Shown in pieces: positions 21,857 to 33,620 of a stretch of DNA of 64,000 nt. How positions within the stretch are numbered: position 1 is the stretch's first letter; each line of letters begins with the position of its first letter. The stretch is from Diploptera punctata (lineage: Eukaryota > Arthropoda > Insecta > Blattodea > Blaberidae): assembly GCA_030220185.1 (NCBI GenBank), contig JASPKZ010001241.1, positions 248,001-312,000 of the forward strand, in the 5' to 3' direction. Below the pieces are notes generated by a model. It had not been told where the DNA came from. It ran no database searches and saw only the letters and a program-made list of their open reading frames with translations. The translations under genes and the position numbers were made by a program.

Positions 21857-22004
21857 ATTATTATGAGTATTTTATACTGGATTCAAATTGTTTAGTTTTT
21901 AACAGGCATTGCTACACACATTTTAGAAAAAAATGTTTTGTAATTTTTGTTACAAATAATCTTGTAAGAATATTTCATTTTCTTACTATTAAATGTGATG
22001 AACA

Positions 22005-22160
22005 GGGCTAGTGGATTTTACTCCGAAATAAACTCTATAGGTTAGGTATTAAGTATATAGAGAAGTGTGGAGTAGTATGTAATCGTACTGAGTATCGTCC
22101 GATTACTAACCACACGACTGTGTAATTCGTTCAGGGAGTAACATTAATTTAATTTCCGAT
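22005..22160 (+). repeat. Dispersed repeat F, copy 1
   Basis: Aligns with the reverse complement of about 30560-30710: shared 'ACGACTGTGTAAT', 'AGTAACATT' and 'AGTAGTATG' in order. A further match ('GTGTTGTTTACAT') lies at 22597-22610, so the repeat probably extends to about 22630 with an insertion. Class unknown. Confidence 0.55.
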
Positions 22161-22621
22161 ATACGTATTACAGGCATTGGTTGAGATATACGGTAAAGTG
22201 TGAATTGTTTTGTTGTTCTGTGTTTGCTAACATAGGCAATACTGCATAGTGTTTTAGTTACTTAATGTAGAATTTTAATTGATTTGATGTATTATAATTT
22301 TTTGCAGCACCTAACTGTACTATGCGACACAGCAAAACATTAACTTGTTTCGTTTGTGGATGATTTGTGAACCAATGCCAAGTCATCCCGCATACATTCG
22401 CTTCACGTCACTCTGTGGCGTCGAGGAGTGCAGCTATTAACCTAAGTAAGCTGCATTTGCGCTTGTTCCTGACCATACATCTATGTCCGTGCGACGCAGC
22501 AACTGTGCTGCTATGACTGGAGGTAAACGTTCTGCTTGTGGCATAATACCTGATACCGTCTTGACATTGTGATCTTTTTGGTTCCATTCCTCCCCCATGC
22601 AAGTGTTGTTTACATCGTTTC

Positions 22622-23125
22622 TACAGTCAGATCTTCTTGCAATACAAAGGGTTCGGTATAGGATCAACTTCAACCCAGGAAGTAACTATAGTCCTTATGG
22701 GCTATGCCATTGTCCTCCTACGTACAGAGGGTAGATGTTGCCAAACTCATAGTAACGGTATTTGTTTGTTTAGGGAGGAGCGGAGGGGCTAGGTTACCAA
22801 TACTTTCTCCAAATCTATGTACTATACATTTAAAAGCGTTGTTTTTCTTTTACGGCATGCAAACTAGTTTTATAGTAAATATGAGAGTCGACACTTTCAC
22901 ACAGGATAGTACAGACCTGCACGAGCTCAGTAACAAGAGGTACCTGTTTATTTTTTTCTTTAAGAGGGGGTGGCTTGGACGGCTACAACTTACAACTATG
23001 TACCTGGTATGTTGCAATCTTCAGTTTTATATAAGGATTTCTCTCAAGAAAATACTGTTAAAATGGCAACCCAGTTCTCCATTCTAAACATACAGTAACT
23101 TCCTGGGTTGAATCTGACTGTAGTA
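22622..23125. mobile_element. TIR element, one TIR interrupted
   Basis: The right end (complement of 23093-23125) reads CTACAGTCAGATTCAACCCA then GGAAGTTAC. The left end has CTACAGTCAGAT at about 22622, then ~35 bp of extra DNA, then TTCAACCCAGGAAGTAAC at about 22670-22687. The interior includes a 127-codon frame at 22704-23087 without recognisable domains, probably chance. Read as a ~500-bp non-autonomous DNA transposon with a small insertion in its left TIR. Confidence 0.55.
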
Positions 23126-24712
23126 ATGAATATTTTATAAAAGTGTCTATTTATACATTTCATGCATTTTTATAATTGTTTTACTAACATTTTTATAATT
23201 GTTTTACTAACATTTTAATCTATTTTTTTTAAACAAATTATACAATAATATTATTTTTCCGGTACAAATAGGATTAAAAGTATTTTCTTGCATTTCATTA
23301 GGAATTAATACCTTTATACAATTATGAATAAGCTACAATTAAAAAACAACTAGTAGTGAAAAACCATAAACATACCAATGCGAGATTAAACTAAATATAA
23401 AGACAGGTTTAAAGTATGCCTTGAAGCGGATTATAGAATATACTACACTTGCCTCAGAAAGTATTGTGTTAGACTTATTTTGGAGTCGGTCAGCCTTTGA
23501 CGTATAAGGGTAAAAAATTCAGAAGAATTAGTGAAATATTTAGGCATATATTTAAACATTAGTAGCTACATAATAAACGGTGCTGAAGAGAAAATGATCT
23601 TATACCAGAGATTGAACATAAGCGTCTCAAGTAAAATGCCCAGCCCACATTTTGATTTATGACCCTACCTACCGCGCATCGCTTTGAAGTCTCAGTGCAT
23701 TGTTGACCACGCGGTTACTACTTTCAAAAGTGAGTGTGTGCCAGATGTTTTATTATCGTTACATTTGGTACATTTTAAGTTTGTTTCCAGTTTGAAGCTG
23801 TTCGATCACATTGTAGTGTCAGTGTTAGTGAGAGATTTGAATAATATAATTAATTCTGTGAGTTTTATAAGTGTTAATTATGGTTTCTAAGTGTAACGGC
23901 AAGAAAATTTAGGTTTTAGAATTAGATTATACATGAAAAAATATATATTTAATTTAATTTTAAAAATAATTTAACTAATATATGATTAATATTTTATGAA
24001 AACAAATGTATCATGTCAACCTCCAGAAACAAGACGAATAAGAAGACCAAGAAGAGATACTAGAGTTAATAAACACGAGAGATTTGAGAACAGAATATGA
24101 ACAGGGGAAAGGGCTACTGGTGATTGACCCTGGTTATTGGATGTCTTATCTGTCAAAAATGACTGCGTGTTGAAAACGCCACGGAGAAACTTGGTTTTTT
24201 CATCGAATAAGCAGAGGTATAACATGACTTACAAATTATCAAATATTTTTATTCGAGATCCCAAACTTGTGTGGAATGACAAATTCTAAATGCATGATAT
24301 CTGATATTACTCTGCTACGCTGATATTGGCGAGACCGCGTTATAAATCCCTGTGGGACATACACCAGATGTCAATGCCATCGCCTTTCACTTGCCACGAG
24401 ATTACCCGATACCCCGTATCACTGTGATCTGTCATTTTGCGCCAAAGCGTGCTCCAGACTAGCACTACAAAAGGATCAGAGAATCTTTGAAACCGATACA
24501 ATACCTATGAGAGATCCTTTAAAATAAAAGAAACGACTCTTTATATGAGAAGAATGCCAGGAACTACCTGTCTTTTCGAATTCTTTTCAAACTGGAACAA
24601 AACTTGATCAAAGAGAGAGATTTTTTCAGACATGAGATAGCTTTGTTACGGAGTTATCTATACTATACCTTATCATTTTGAGGAGTTTTAATTTATTTTT
24701 ATAAGATGTATC
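23126..24712. other. Mostly featureless; possible RT scrap near 23500
   Basis: A 24-bp tandem duplication ('TTTTTATAATTGTTTTACTA') sits at about 23168-23215. Around 23510-23620 one frame reads 'EELVKYLGIYLNISSYIING', which recalls an RT YLG block, but support is thin. The rest is unassigned. Confidence 0.3.
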
Positions 24713-25190
24713 TTTGAAATTGAATACTGCAATATCAATGGTTCTGGTAGAACCTATAAAAATCTTCAATAGTAACGTTAAATATGTGCTATTATACCCC
24801 TGTGAACCTTGGAAAACAAGTAAAATCACAAAACATAAATTACAAATATTTATAAATAGATGCCTAAACAAACGATTAAGAACAAAATGGCCAGAAACAA
24901 TATCAAATATAGAATTATGGGAAAAAAGTGACCAGAAAGATATTGAAATGGAAATAAAAAAGCGAAAATGGAATCTGATAGGATATACTTTAAAAAAAGA
25001 CCATGATTCGAGTGAAAAATTTGAATTGGATTGACACCCCTAAAGACACAGAGGAAGAGGCAGACCGTAATAGACATGGAAGAGAACCATCCATGAAGAA
25101 ATTGCAAAAGAGGAGAAAACTTGGAAAGAAGTCGGCTCAGGATAGAATCCGTTGGTGACGTTTTGTGGATGCCCTATGCTCCTGATAGGA
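24713..25190 (+). mobile_element. LINE RT C-terminal fragment (distinct family)
   Basis: Frame 24714-25034 reads 'VEPIKIFNSNVKYVLLYPCE' (the IF.SNV..VLLYG.E block, Gly to Pro), 'KLQIFINRCLNKRLRTKWPE', 'TISNIELWEKSDQKDIEMEI' and 'RKWNLIGYTLKKD', ending 'FELD'. After a frameshift, 'STWKRTIHEEIAKEEKTWKE' and a 'FCGCPMLL' ending (usually VDALCS) follow to about 25185. This order marks the C-terminus of a widespread metazoan LINE whose clade I cannot fix. It differs from the GHVARM and SETWT groups. 5'-truncated, no catalytic core, one frameshift. Confidence 0.8.
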
Positions 25191-25559
25191 GATACAGGAG
25201 TTTTTGTAGGCCTATATATGGTACAACCTATATCGAACCGTAATCTACTTCCTATATTATTTCGCGTTTTTTTTTTTTACTTGCATTACTCAAAAAATGT
25301 TGGGTTACATTTCAGGGATTGTATAGGTAAAACATATTTTTATGAGACAATTTGGCAAATTTGCCATTTTTCTGATAATTGTCTTTTGGATATGTTGAAT
25401 AGGTCACTGTTACAAAATTCCTTGTGCAATATTTCAAGCATGATAGAGGAGGTAAAAAAAATATTTTTTGCGCGATAGTGCGTTTTGTCGTACTTAAAGC
25501 AATGATGACCATTTCGGGGTTGCCAACCTAAATAACTATACTGTAATATTACATATTAC
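25191..25559. other. No recognisable feature
   Basis: AT-rich. The 108-codon frame at 25152-25478 shows no recognised domain. Confidence 0.35.
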
Positions 25560-26240
25560 AAACCACGTGCCCCTACTACATATGTACAATGTATATAAAC
25601 AAATATATCCAAAAGGTGGTGTTAATACAAATTATACGAAACAAAACACTGAATTTTAAATGAACTGAACTTTATTTGAAAGATTATTAGCATCAGCATC
25701 ACCAACAACAACAAGTATTAAGCCCAATGGCCTGTTCCGACCTCATTATAGGTCGAATTGGTCTTTCCATCTATTTAATGGTCTTCCAAACAATATTCTC
25801 CCTTTTGGTTTATAATTATAAATTCTTCTTCGTATGCGCTGTTCATTCATTCGTAATATGTGCTGAAGGTAAGCATTTTGATAGTATTTTATTTGAAAGA
25901 ATATAAAACAATAAATACGTAGTTACTGCCTTTTTATTACTGATTGATTCCACGGCCTGCTGTAGTCTCAACTAATAAACATTGACCACACTGTTAACGT
26001 TAGTCAGTTATTTATATTAAACGCAAACATTTCCAACAAATATGTTATTGTTTTACTATTATTTAATATTTTGAAAACACCATCGCACAAAAAAGAATGT
26101 ACAACGCACGTTTTTGAAATGTGTTATAAAATCTCGGAAATTAAAAACCTCGCTATCGCTCCGGTTTTTAAACATTTCCTCGCTTCTGTCAAACCACATC
26201 CGAACCTCGCATCGTAATATACTATTAAATGTCAAAACTT
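25560..26240 (+). repeat. Family C, downstream half, copy 1
   Basis: Aligns with 38815-39245 once the nested LINE is removed: 'TGTACAATGTATATA', 'TTTCCAACAAATATGTTATT', 'ACAACGCACGTTT', 'CTCGCATCGTAATATACTAT'. Non-coding. Probably one end of a larger non-autonomous DNA element. Confidence 0.7.
25684..25887 (-). mobile_element. 5'-truncated LINE end with 13-bp target duplication
   Basis: The minus strand encodes 'YQNAYLQHILRMNEQRIRRR', 'NYKPKGRILFGRPLNRWKD' and a stop, then a 3' end with 'GGTCGGAACAGGCC' and TGTTGTTGTTGGTGATG. Flanks TTTATTTGAAAGA are identical (25671-25683, 25888-25900). A clear example of target-primed insertion of only ~200 bp. Confidence 0.92.
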
Positions 26241-26523
26241 TGACACCATTTCTCCACTAGATGACCTTAAATGGATGCAATATGTTTCCAATAGGAACCT
26301 ACATATCTTACCAATAGGCAGTGCCGATATTTAGAACTCAATAGTGAGTTAATAAAATCCGTCACATATAAACTGCGTAAACAAAGCGAATTCCTCAACA
26401 AGTCGAATTTATAATCCGTTTTGCTGGTTTACAGAATAATTTTTTCTTTTGTTGATTAAATGTATGGCACTGTATAAAGATACATTGCAACAAAGCAAAC
26501 ATGGCGGCTGCTGGAGAAATTTT

Positions 26524-26979
26524 TTAAGGTGGACCTACACCTTTGAGGGTAAAAAAAAATAATTTATATATATTTTCTTTTCATATAGATTGAAACTTCA
26601 TCTTCAAACAAGTGAAAGATTTTCATTGATATCTCTATTACTTTTCGAGTTATGTTTAAAAATGTGCAATGCTGTCACTCGAATGAATCCTTTAATTTTA
26701 GAAGATACCTACATCATGAGTAAGTTTGTCGCTTGTTTTCCGTAACTTAACTTTTTCAATACGGTTTTCCTTGCTATTTAACTGATGCCTCAAATGGAAT
26801 TCAATGACCAATCACATTTCAATGATTTTTTAATTACATCCAATCACAGTAGTGTTTCACCTGGAATTTATTAAAAACAAATATATCATATTAAAGAAAG
26901 AACCTCCTTTTAAACATTCTGAATAGGTCATGACATTATTTTGCAGTGACTGACTCGCTACGAAATACGGCTACCAGAT

Positions 26980-27017
<38 letters not shown>

Positions 27018-27801
27018 AAGTGTACGAATTTCAGCTGATAAGTGCCTGCGGGAGATAATATAAAAACATTTGTAGCAATTGATTATACCACAAAAAAAAC
27101 AGTTTGCACTTTCTTAAACGAATTATTTCCCAGCATATTTCAATTGTTTTCTTAACAGCAATTCTGGTTACAGAAATGAAATCTGATATGTAATAATTAT
27201 CTAAATTACAATGTGAGCACGTTTGTGTACTTAAGTATAATTTAACTTCAGATGTTATGATTATTAAATATTCAAAATGTCAGCTGAAAATTTTGCATTG
27301 TCTTGCGGTTTCCCTGATAATTTTTCTAAATTTCAATATATTTAAATATTCTTATTTTTTTTACTCAATGTTGTAGCTACAAAATATACCACAATTGTTC
27401 AATGAAATAGAGTGTGAATATTTTATTTTTCATTTTAAATGGATGCATACTCAATTTTGTTAAATTTACATTTAAATATTTTTTTAGGCTAAAATATAAT
27501 AGGTGCATTACTAATTGTAGTATATTTTGTTCACGTCTCTACACTACATACACATGCAAAATTGCATCTCAATATCTTGAAAACTTTGGGAGTTATTATA
27601 TGTAATACCACGAGTGATTTCCAAATGATCGATAAATTCACGACTCACGAAGTGAGGACTCGCTCGAGTGACAGCATTGCACATTTTTAAACATAATTCG
27701 AAAAGTAATAGAGATATGAATGAAAATCTTTCATTTATTTAAAGATGAAGTTTTAATCTGTATGAAATAAATGACCCTCAAAGGTGTAGGTCCCCCCTTA
27801 A
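26524..27801. mobile_element. TTAA-flanked element with ~140-165-bp TIRs
   Basis: The left TIR begins after TTAA (26524-26527) with GGTGGACCTACACCTTTGAG and runs to about 26690. The right TIR (27660-27797) is its reverse complement with moderate divergence, followed by TTAA at 27798-27801. TTAA duplications are the mark of piggyBac-type transposons, but the superfamily is otherwise unsupported because no transposase is present. The interior holds a family C copy and AT-rich filler. The frame 27414-27605 is chance. Confidence 0.7.
26735..27130 (+). repeat. Family C, upstream half, copy 2
   Basis: Shares with 38465-38860, 45391-45640 and 63655-64000 the blocks 'CATTCTGAATAGGTC', 'GAAATACGGCTACCAGATTG', a GT/TA microsatellite, 'TGATTATACCAC' and 'TTGCACTTTCTTAAA'. 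Lies inside the TTAA-flanked element. Confidence 0.7.
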
Positions 27802-28029
27802 ATTAAAGTAAATCCCAACTTGTAATGGTGAATTAGCTGTTGTTTAGAGAATGTCAAACTCATTTTATTGCAAAAGCAGATACTTAGTTTAGTGGCGAAA
27901 AATCCAAAATTGCGGCCGCTAATGGGGTTTTTAATTTTTTGTTTCAGATGAAATTCTGCTCATAATAGTCCGATTTTACTGGTTAACGAAATCGATCGTA
28001 ATTTTTTTACTTCCCATAAAGAAACGCTC
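27802..28029. other. No recognisable feature
   Basis: Short AT-rich spacer before a LINE fragment. Confidence 0.4.
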
Positions 28030-28780
28030 AGAGATTATGACAAGGGTGCCCTCTTATAACCACCCTCTTTAATTTATATATTGACGAAGTTGTCAGAATA
28101 TAGCAACTGACTTTAAATTTCAATAATAAAATTCTTGTTGACACACTCATATTTGCTGATGATCAGGCTGGAACGGCTTCTTCAGAGAATTCCTTACAAA
28201 AAGCCATTTTTAAATTAAATAATATTGCACAAGATTACAACCTCAATATTTCTTCAAGAAAAACTAAAGTAATGAACCAATGTGGCAAATAAATGGAAAG
28301 GACAGAAATAGTACTAAATGACAAAACGCTAGAACAAGTAAAACATTTAAATTATCAATATTTATATCACACCCTTAAAATTACAGCGGGAAATAAAGTA
28401 ATAAAGAAACAAATTAAAAATGTTATAAAGTTCTGGCTATGCCTGTAAAATTGTATGGCTCAGAAATATGACCTTTGAATAAACAGACAATTAAAAGAAT
28501 AGAAGCCGCAGAAATGAAATATTTACGATTTGTGATAGGATATACTTTAATGGATAAAAAACAAAGTGAAGATATTCGTGAAGAACTACAAATATTTAGT
28601 CTAATAGATCAGATAGAAAAGTATCGAAGAAAATGGTATGAACATGTCTGCAGAATAGATACCAACAGATTGCCTTGGAGAAGTCTGAACTATCAAGCGA
28701 GAAGAGGAAAGAGAGATCGGGGACGCCCACGAAAGAGGTGGACACAGCAGCTATGATACTTGGAGCCGGAACGAACCAAT
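28030..28780 (+). mobile_element. LINE RT fragment with catalytic FADD
   Basis: Broken plus-strand frames contain 'TLFNLYIDEVV', 'LIFADDQAGTASSENSLQKA' (RT domain 5, FADD in place of YxDD; about 28150-28205), 'DYNLNISSRKTKVM', then relics of the YLG block. Frame 28475-28756 gives 'RIEAAEMKYLRFVIGYTLMD', 'YRRKWYEHVCRIDTNRLPW' and 'RDRGRPRKRWTQQL'. The 3' end is 'CTTGGAGCCGGAACGAACCA' at about 28758-28777, followed by (TA)n. At least three frameshifts or stops; inactive. Same group as 15076-15490, and one of only three fragments here that keep the active-site motif. Confidence 0.85.
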
Positions 28781-28784
28781 AAGG

Positions 28785-29009
28785 TTATTATATATATATA
28801 TATATATATAATATAAATGATTTAATTGTATATATTTAATTTATCTAAATCTAATATATATATATATATATATATATAATAAGTCATATATATTCCTAAT
28901 AATATATAAATGATTATATAATAAAAATATATTTAAATTTAAGTGGTTTATATTTATATAAAATGTGGTCGCTAGAGCGTTAACACACACACAAATAAAT
29001 AAATAAATA

Positions 29010-29062
<53 letters not shown>
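28785..29062. repeat. (TA)n-rich tract
   Basis: TA microsatellites at 28788-28810, 28855-28878 and 29011-29060, with a short TAAA run between. Confidence 0.9.
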
Positions 29063-29063
<1 letters not shown>

Positions 29064-29307
29064 GACATTTTAGGCTGACACATATGTACAATTTTTTCAA
29101 AAATATTTTCATGAGAACAATCTCAATAGCTTCATTTCTTTGAAATTTGCTAAAATGGATGGAATTGAAACAATGTTTCTAATCACACTTGTTTACATCA
29201 TGTATCCATTCCGGAATCCAGAATGAGAATACCAGATATTAACTCTAAAGAATATATGACGTTAAAACATAAGTTCCTATCATGCGCCCATCTGATGCTC
29301 TGGAGTA

Positions 29308-29316
<9 letters not shown>

Positions 29317-29371
<55 letters not shown>

Positions 29372-29722
29372 TTTTATTTATTCTGACAGAGTTAAGGCCA
29401 TAAGGCCTTCTCTTCCACTCTACCAGCACAAAACAATTAAATATTTGACAAATATAGATATACACTATACTAATTAACAAGAGTTAAAACATAATAATAA
29501 TAATAATACTTTATTTATTCTGGCAGAGTTAAGGCCATAAGGCCCTCTCTTCCACTCAACCAGCACAAATACAAATAAATATTCGACAAATATAGATATA
29601 CACTGTACTAATTATAAACAGTTAAAGATACAATAAATGTAGCAATGTAAATGTCATGTAGGCCTACAAACAACATTTCATAGGGTAATAACAATAATGA
29701 TACGATAATAATAATAATAATA

Positions 29723-29754
<32 letters not shown>

Positions 29755-29757
29755 GTA
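29317..29757 (-). repeat. ATA microsatellites with duplicated retroposon 3' tail
   Basis: (ATA)n at 29320-29370, 29493-29508 and 29706-29757 surround two copies of the same ~110-bp segment (29371-29490 and 29509-29640). Each contains 'GAGTTAAGGCCATAAGGCC' and 'TCTCTTCCACTC'. The minus strand reads as a 3' UTR with AATAAA-like sites ending in ATT repeats, so each copy is probably the 3' end of one retroposon. Confidence 0.6.
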
Positions 29758-30017
29758 ATAGAAACTACATATGTCGAAAAAATAAAACATTAAGAACATG
29801 CCAAATCTATCGCTCTATGACACTAGCACAAAAAGAAATTTAGCTTCTGATGGCCGCAAAGCTCTACATTCATCAGCTTCGAAACGATGGAAATGAACTT
29901 TGTTTACTTCTATACTGTATTAATCAATCAGCTCGGATTAGTTCTGAGGGATGGCGTTGCTGTAGCTCGCGTCACACTGATAACTTAGTTACGTATAAAA
30001 ATCAAACAAATATTTCC

Positions 30018-30277
30018 AATATGGAGGCCTTTCAAAATCAATGTTTCATCTTCTACATTTTAACAGGTACTGATGATGATGTACAGGTTGTACAACGGGT
30101 TTATGTCTGCGGGTATGTTTCATTGAGTAGGTCTGTATTGTTTGCTTCTTTTATAATCTCTATATATTCAAGGATGTCGATTCTGTAGTGGTTATACTCT
30201 CTGTGTAGTACTGACACAGAGTTATCGATTTTATCGAAATTTGAGGACGACTGACTTACCAGGTACCAATTTTATAT
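30018..30277. mobile_element. MITE E, copy 2 (left TIR lost)
   Basis: Matches copy 1 from 'GGAGGCCTTTCAAAA' through 'TTTATGTCTGC' to the right TIR 'CTGACTTACCAGGTACCAAT' at 30251-30270. The left TIR is missing. The 112-codon frame here is not shared by copy 1. Confidence 0.7.
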
Positions 30278-30379
30278 GTAATATCTTAACGTATAATAGT
30301 TCTCAATATTTCCGTTCTTATTTCAAATTTTGCTAACAGTTGTCCTACGCAACTATAACATGAAGTGCTAGTGGAACTT

Positions 30380-30710
30380 TCTAGTGCAGGACGACCTGAA
30401 TATTGAAACAATGTAAACAACACTCGCATATATGAGGGACGGGAGCAATGGGAATGAGTATTGTGGATGAAGCAAGCAGAGAAACAAGCAAACAAAACAA
30501 TGCACACTTTCTAAGTCCACCAATAAGCTACCTATAATATGTACATCAAAACTTAAATGAATGTTACTCTCTGAAAGTATTACACAGTCGTATAGTAATC
30601 TCAGCATGATCCCATACTATTCCCAACCTCTCTATACTCTGCGCAGTACCCACCTGTAGCGTTTGCTTAGATGTAGGCTAAAATCCGCTAGGCTTGATAA
30701 CATACTATTT
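30380..30710 (-). repeat. Dispersed repeat F, copy 2
   Basis: Inverted relative to 22005-22630; includes 'ACACAGTCGTATAGT' and 'CAATGTAAACAACACTCG'. Class unknown. Confidence 0.55.
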
Positions 30711-31702
30711 GTTGTACCAGATTCCCATTGTGAAAGTTCATGCCTTTTTTTAAAAAAAAAACAAACTTCAAGGATGATATGATAACACGGAATGACTATG
30801 TAATGTTTGAAATATATAGTAAAGGATTTATGAGGGTATTATAAATGTTTAAGATGGTACAAAATCACTCTGAGAATACATAAAGATTTAATAAAGTATC
30901 AGATACCATAGGTTGCTTACATCAAAACACTTAGAAAGCATCCCTGAAGAATCTCTGAAAGTTTGTCGGAAGTTTTGTTTCCAAGGGTAAATTTTAAAGA
31001 TACAATTAAGAATTTATGAATCTTTATGACCACATTAAGGATTCATACATTTTCCCAGTATTTTTTTTTTTTTTTTTTTAGCTTTCATTAAATGTTAACA
31101 TACATCTTCTGTCTAATCGATACTGGCATTTGACATTATGATGCGAACAAAATATGCATATTTTTTTACAGTATTTTTATATCAAACACATGACAAGCTA
31201 TGACCCATTTCACATCTCCGCTTTACAGTTTCCCAGCCTGTATTATGAAATTCTTCTGCTTGGTCGATCTTGTAAGATGAAATGTTTGGGAATGAATTTC
31301 CTCTCAACTAAATTCAGAGAGTCTAAATCTTATTAACAAACTGCTTCTAATTCAACTGCTTTATATTCAAAGCAGTCCTTAATGTAAATAGGCTTGCTAA
31401 CATCAAATTTGTTCATGCGATTCCAGGTCGCTGATTCATAAATAGGATGTCTAAAATATAATATCGAAAACATGCTCTAAAGCACGTGTACAAATCCATT
31501 AGGACCCTATATTGGTGATAATGCATTTATAATGTTAAATTGTATCCCTATTGTTCTGTTAAGTTCGACTGTCGATCATAAACACCAATTTAAGGAAAAA
31601 GCATTGTTTAAGTGCCAGTGTAAAAATTACAAATGCGTCAACATTAATTTGTTTAAAGTGGTACTGTAAAAATCAAAGAGAAAGTATTGTCAGTGAAACA
31701 AC
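30711..31702. other. No recognisable feature
   Basis: About 1 kb of AT-rich DNA with two homopolymer runs (A near 30752-30761, T near 31062-31079). Confidence 0.4.
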
Positions 31703-31717
31703 GGAATGCCATAACAT

Positions 31718-32059
31718 TCCGATTGAGGGTCTTTCCACTTTTCAGCGGTTGCCCTTTTACCAGCCGGCTGCTGGCCCTTCACATCCACATGTGTCAATCA
31801 CAGAGGTAGATGATCAACAGCCAGTGTAGGGGTGACATGTGGTTAGCATGTCGAGTCCCCCAGCCGTTATAGCTGGTTCCTCAACCTGGAGCCGCTACTT
31901 ATTGTAGCTACCCAATTGCCTCACGATGCTGGGTGGGCACCGGTCCCATACTGGCCGAAATACCATGAGAAAATTTCTTCCCCCATGAAGACTCGAACCA
32001 GCGCAAGTCCCGTAGCTCTGCGCCAAGGCTTCCTACCTTAACCGCTCGGCTACGGGGCG
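31718..32059 (-). mobile_element. SINE-4 (tRNA-derived), full length, 15-bp duplication
   Basis: The minus-strand head, from 32059, has A-box-like 'TAGCCGAGCGGTTAAGG' and B box 'GGTTCGAGTCT' (complement 31990-32000). The body includes 'CATGAGAAAATTTCTTC' and ends near 31718. Flanks GGAATGCCATAACAT are identical on both sides (31703-31717, 32060-32074). A diverged copy lies at 51450-51700. GC-rich relative to neighbours. Confidence 0.92.
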
Positions 32060-32074
32060 GGAATGCCATAACAT

Positions 32075-32822
32075 AAAAACACAAAAAAAAATTACCGTTG
32101 TAGACTTTAGTTACCAATCTGGGGTATGAGAAATCTGGGAGATATTAATTTGAAATGCCAACCCAACGGATACATCTTGACCGGTCATGTTTCATCACTC
32201 GGTATCGCTGCCTCCAATTCCACCAAGATACAGTATAAAACTTAAGATAAATTCGTAACTAATACTAAATGTAGCTAACCTACCCAGAATCATAATCAAA
32301 CCTATTATCGCCTAACTATGATGATTGTCCAGCGGCTCGCTTTGTTTTCCCGCAGCTGTTATATGTAATTAAATACAAAGATGCCGACTACCGCCACTAT
32401 AATTATTCCGCATGTTAATCATTGTCAACCATTGTCGCGCAGAACCCGCTTTTATATTAACGGACAACAATTATAGAGAGGCGACAAAATATACCGAAAC
32501 CATTTGTATTTGCACCGTTAGTTTTATTGAATATGTGTACTACACATAAGGACTTTATTAAACTAAAAGTAAGATACATACAATGTTATTTACAGATTTG
32601 GATCGCATGGGCAGTAAGCCGTACGTGCTGTTGACAGTCCGTTACAATAAGTTGATGTTTGATAATAATATATTTAAAAAAAATAAAATAATATTACAAT
32701 TAGATAATAAGTACTAATATGTTTAAGTAGTTTCCAAACAACGATCGCAGTTTACTAACCATTGCCCGGGACCATGAGAGGCAAAGTTTTGACCTATCTT
32801 CCTGTGCTGTTTAACGAACATA
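32075..32822. other. No recognisable feature
   Basis: No known protein, RNA or repeat seen. Confidence 0.4.
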
Positions 32823-33620
32823 CCTAATATATAAAAATTAATATTTGTTCGTTGGTTTGTTTGTTTGTTCGTACTTTATGTTCGGCTGTACCGTTGTTCC
32901 GATTGTGATGAGACTTTTTGCAAAATGTTCAGGAGATTCCCGGGATGAACATAGGCTATAAGAGAGTTGTGATACTCAACTCATATATCCTTAAAAATGG
33001 CCCTTTGTAGTGAAAAACGTGAAAAAAGTAGCTCTTTGGACGCTTAAATAGCCTACGCTGCCTAAACCATAACAAGTTCACAAAATTAATCTACACAGAA
33101 TTGAATATCTCAAAAAACTCTACAAAAAAGTTCGCGACAGCATCTGTTTATCTCTTACGGATAACTCACAATAACCATTTTGTCTTTCATTGATGCCAAG
33201 AAGATCGAGACAAGTATGTAGATTCCTGTGCAAGCATAGCAGCACATGGCGGGTATTCTTTTACGGATTACTCACATTAAAGAATTTTGTCTTTTAGCTC
33301 ATTTATGCCTAGAAGATCGAGGTAAGTAGATTCCCGGGCAACACCGGATAAACAGCATGGGGTATCTAAAAATAATTACGATATACATTTATCCATCTAC
33401 TTATTTAACTAAACATAAAACACATTAATTTTCGTATTTCAGCTCATTTATGTCAAGAAGATCGGGATAAGTGGATTCTTGGGCAACGCCGGGTAATTAG
33501 CACGGGGTATCTAAAAATATAAATTCATAATTATTTTTCCTTTTACTTATTTAACTAAAGATAAAAACACATTAATTTTCATTTATTTAGGCGTAGAAGC
33601 GTACACCGCGTATTAGCTAG
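32823..33620 (+). mobile_element. Non-autonomous Helitron HelA, copy 3
   Basis: Ends CTAG|T at 33617-33620. The expected 5' TC reads CC (32823) before TAATATATAAAAATTAAT, one change from the rule. The body is collinear with copy 2, including the repeated 'AAGAAGATCG' modules. Confidence 0.8.

Noticed and set aside
21552..21866. 104-codon and similar frames (also 5712-5972, 40225-40476, 59849-60136) containing SPKSYGHHHHHH-like text
   Set aside because: All are readings of the SINE-1 body; the His run is its CAT repeat.
22704..23087. 127-codon frame as a transposase
   Set aside because: It lies between TIRs, but no DDE or other catalytic motif can be found in any frame.
28841..29083. Long IYIYIY-type frames here and at 52816-52998, 56440-56646 and 58075-58275
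   Set aside because: Translations of TA or TCTA microsatellites.
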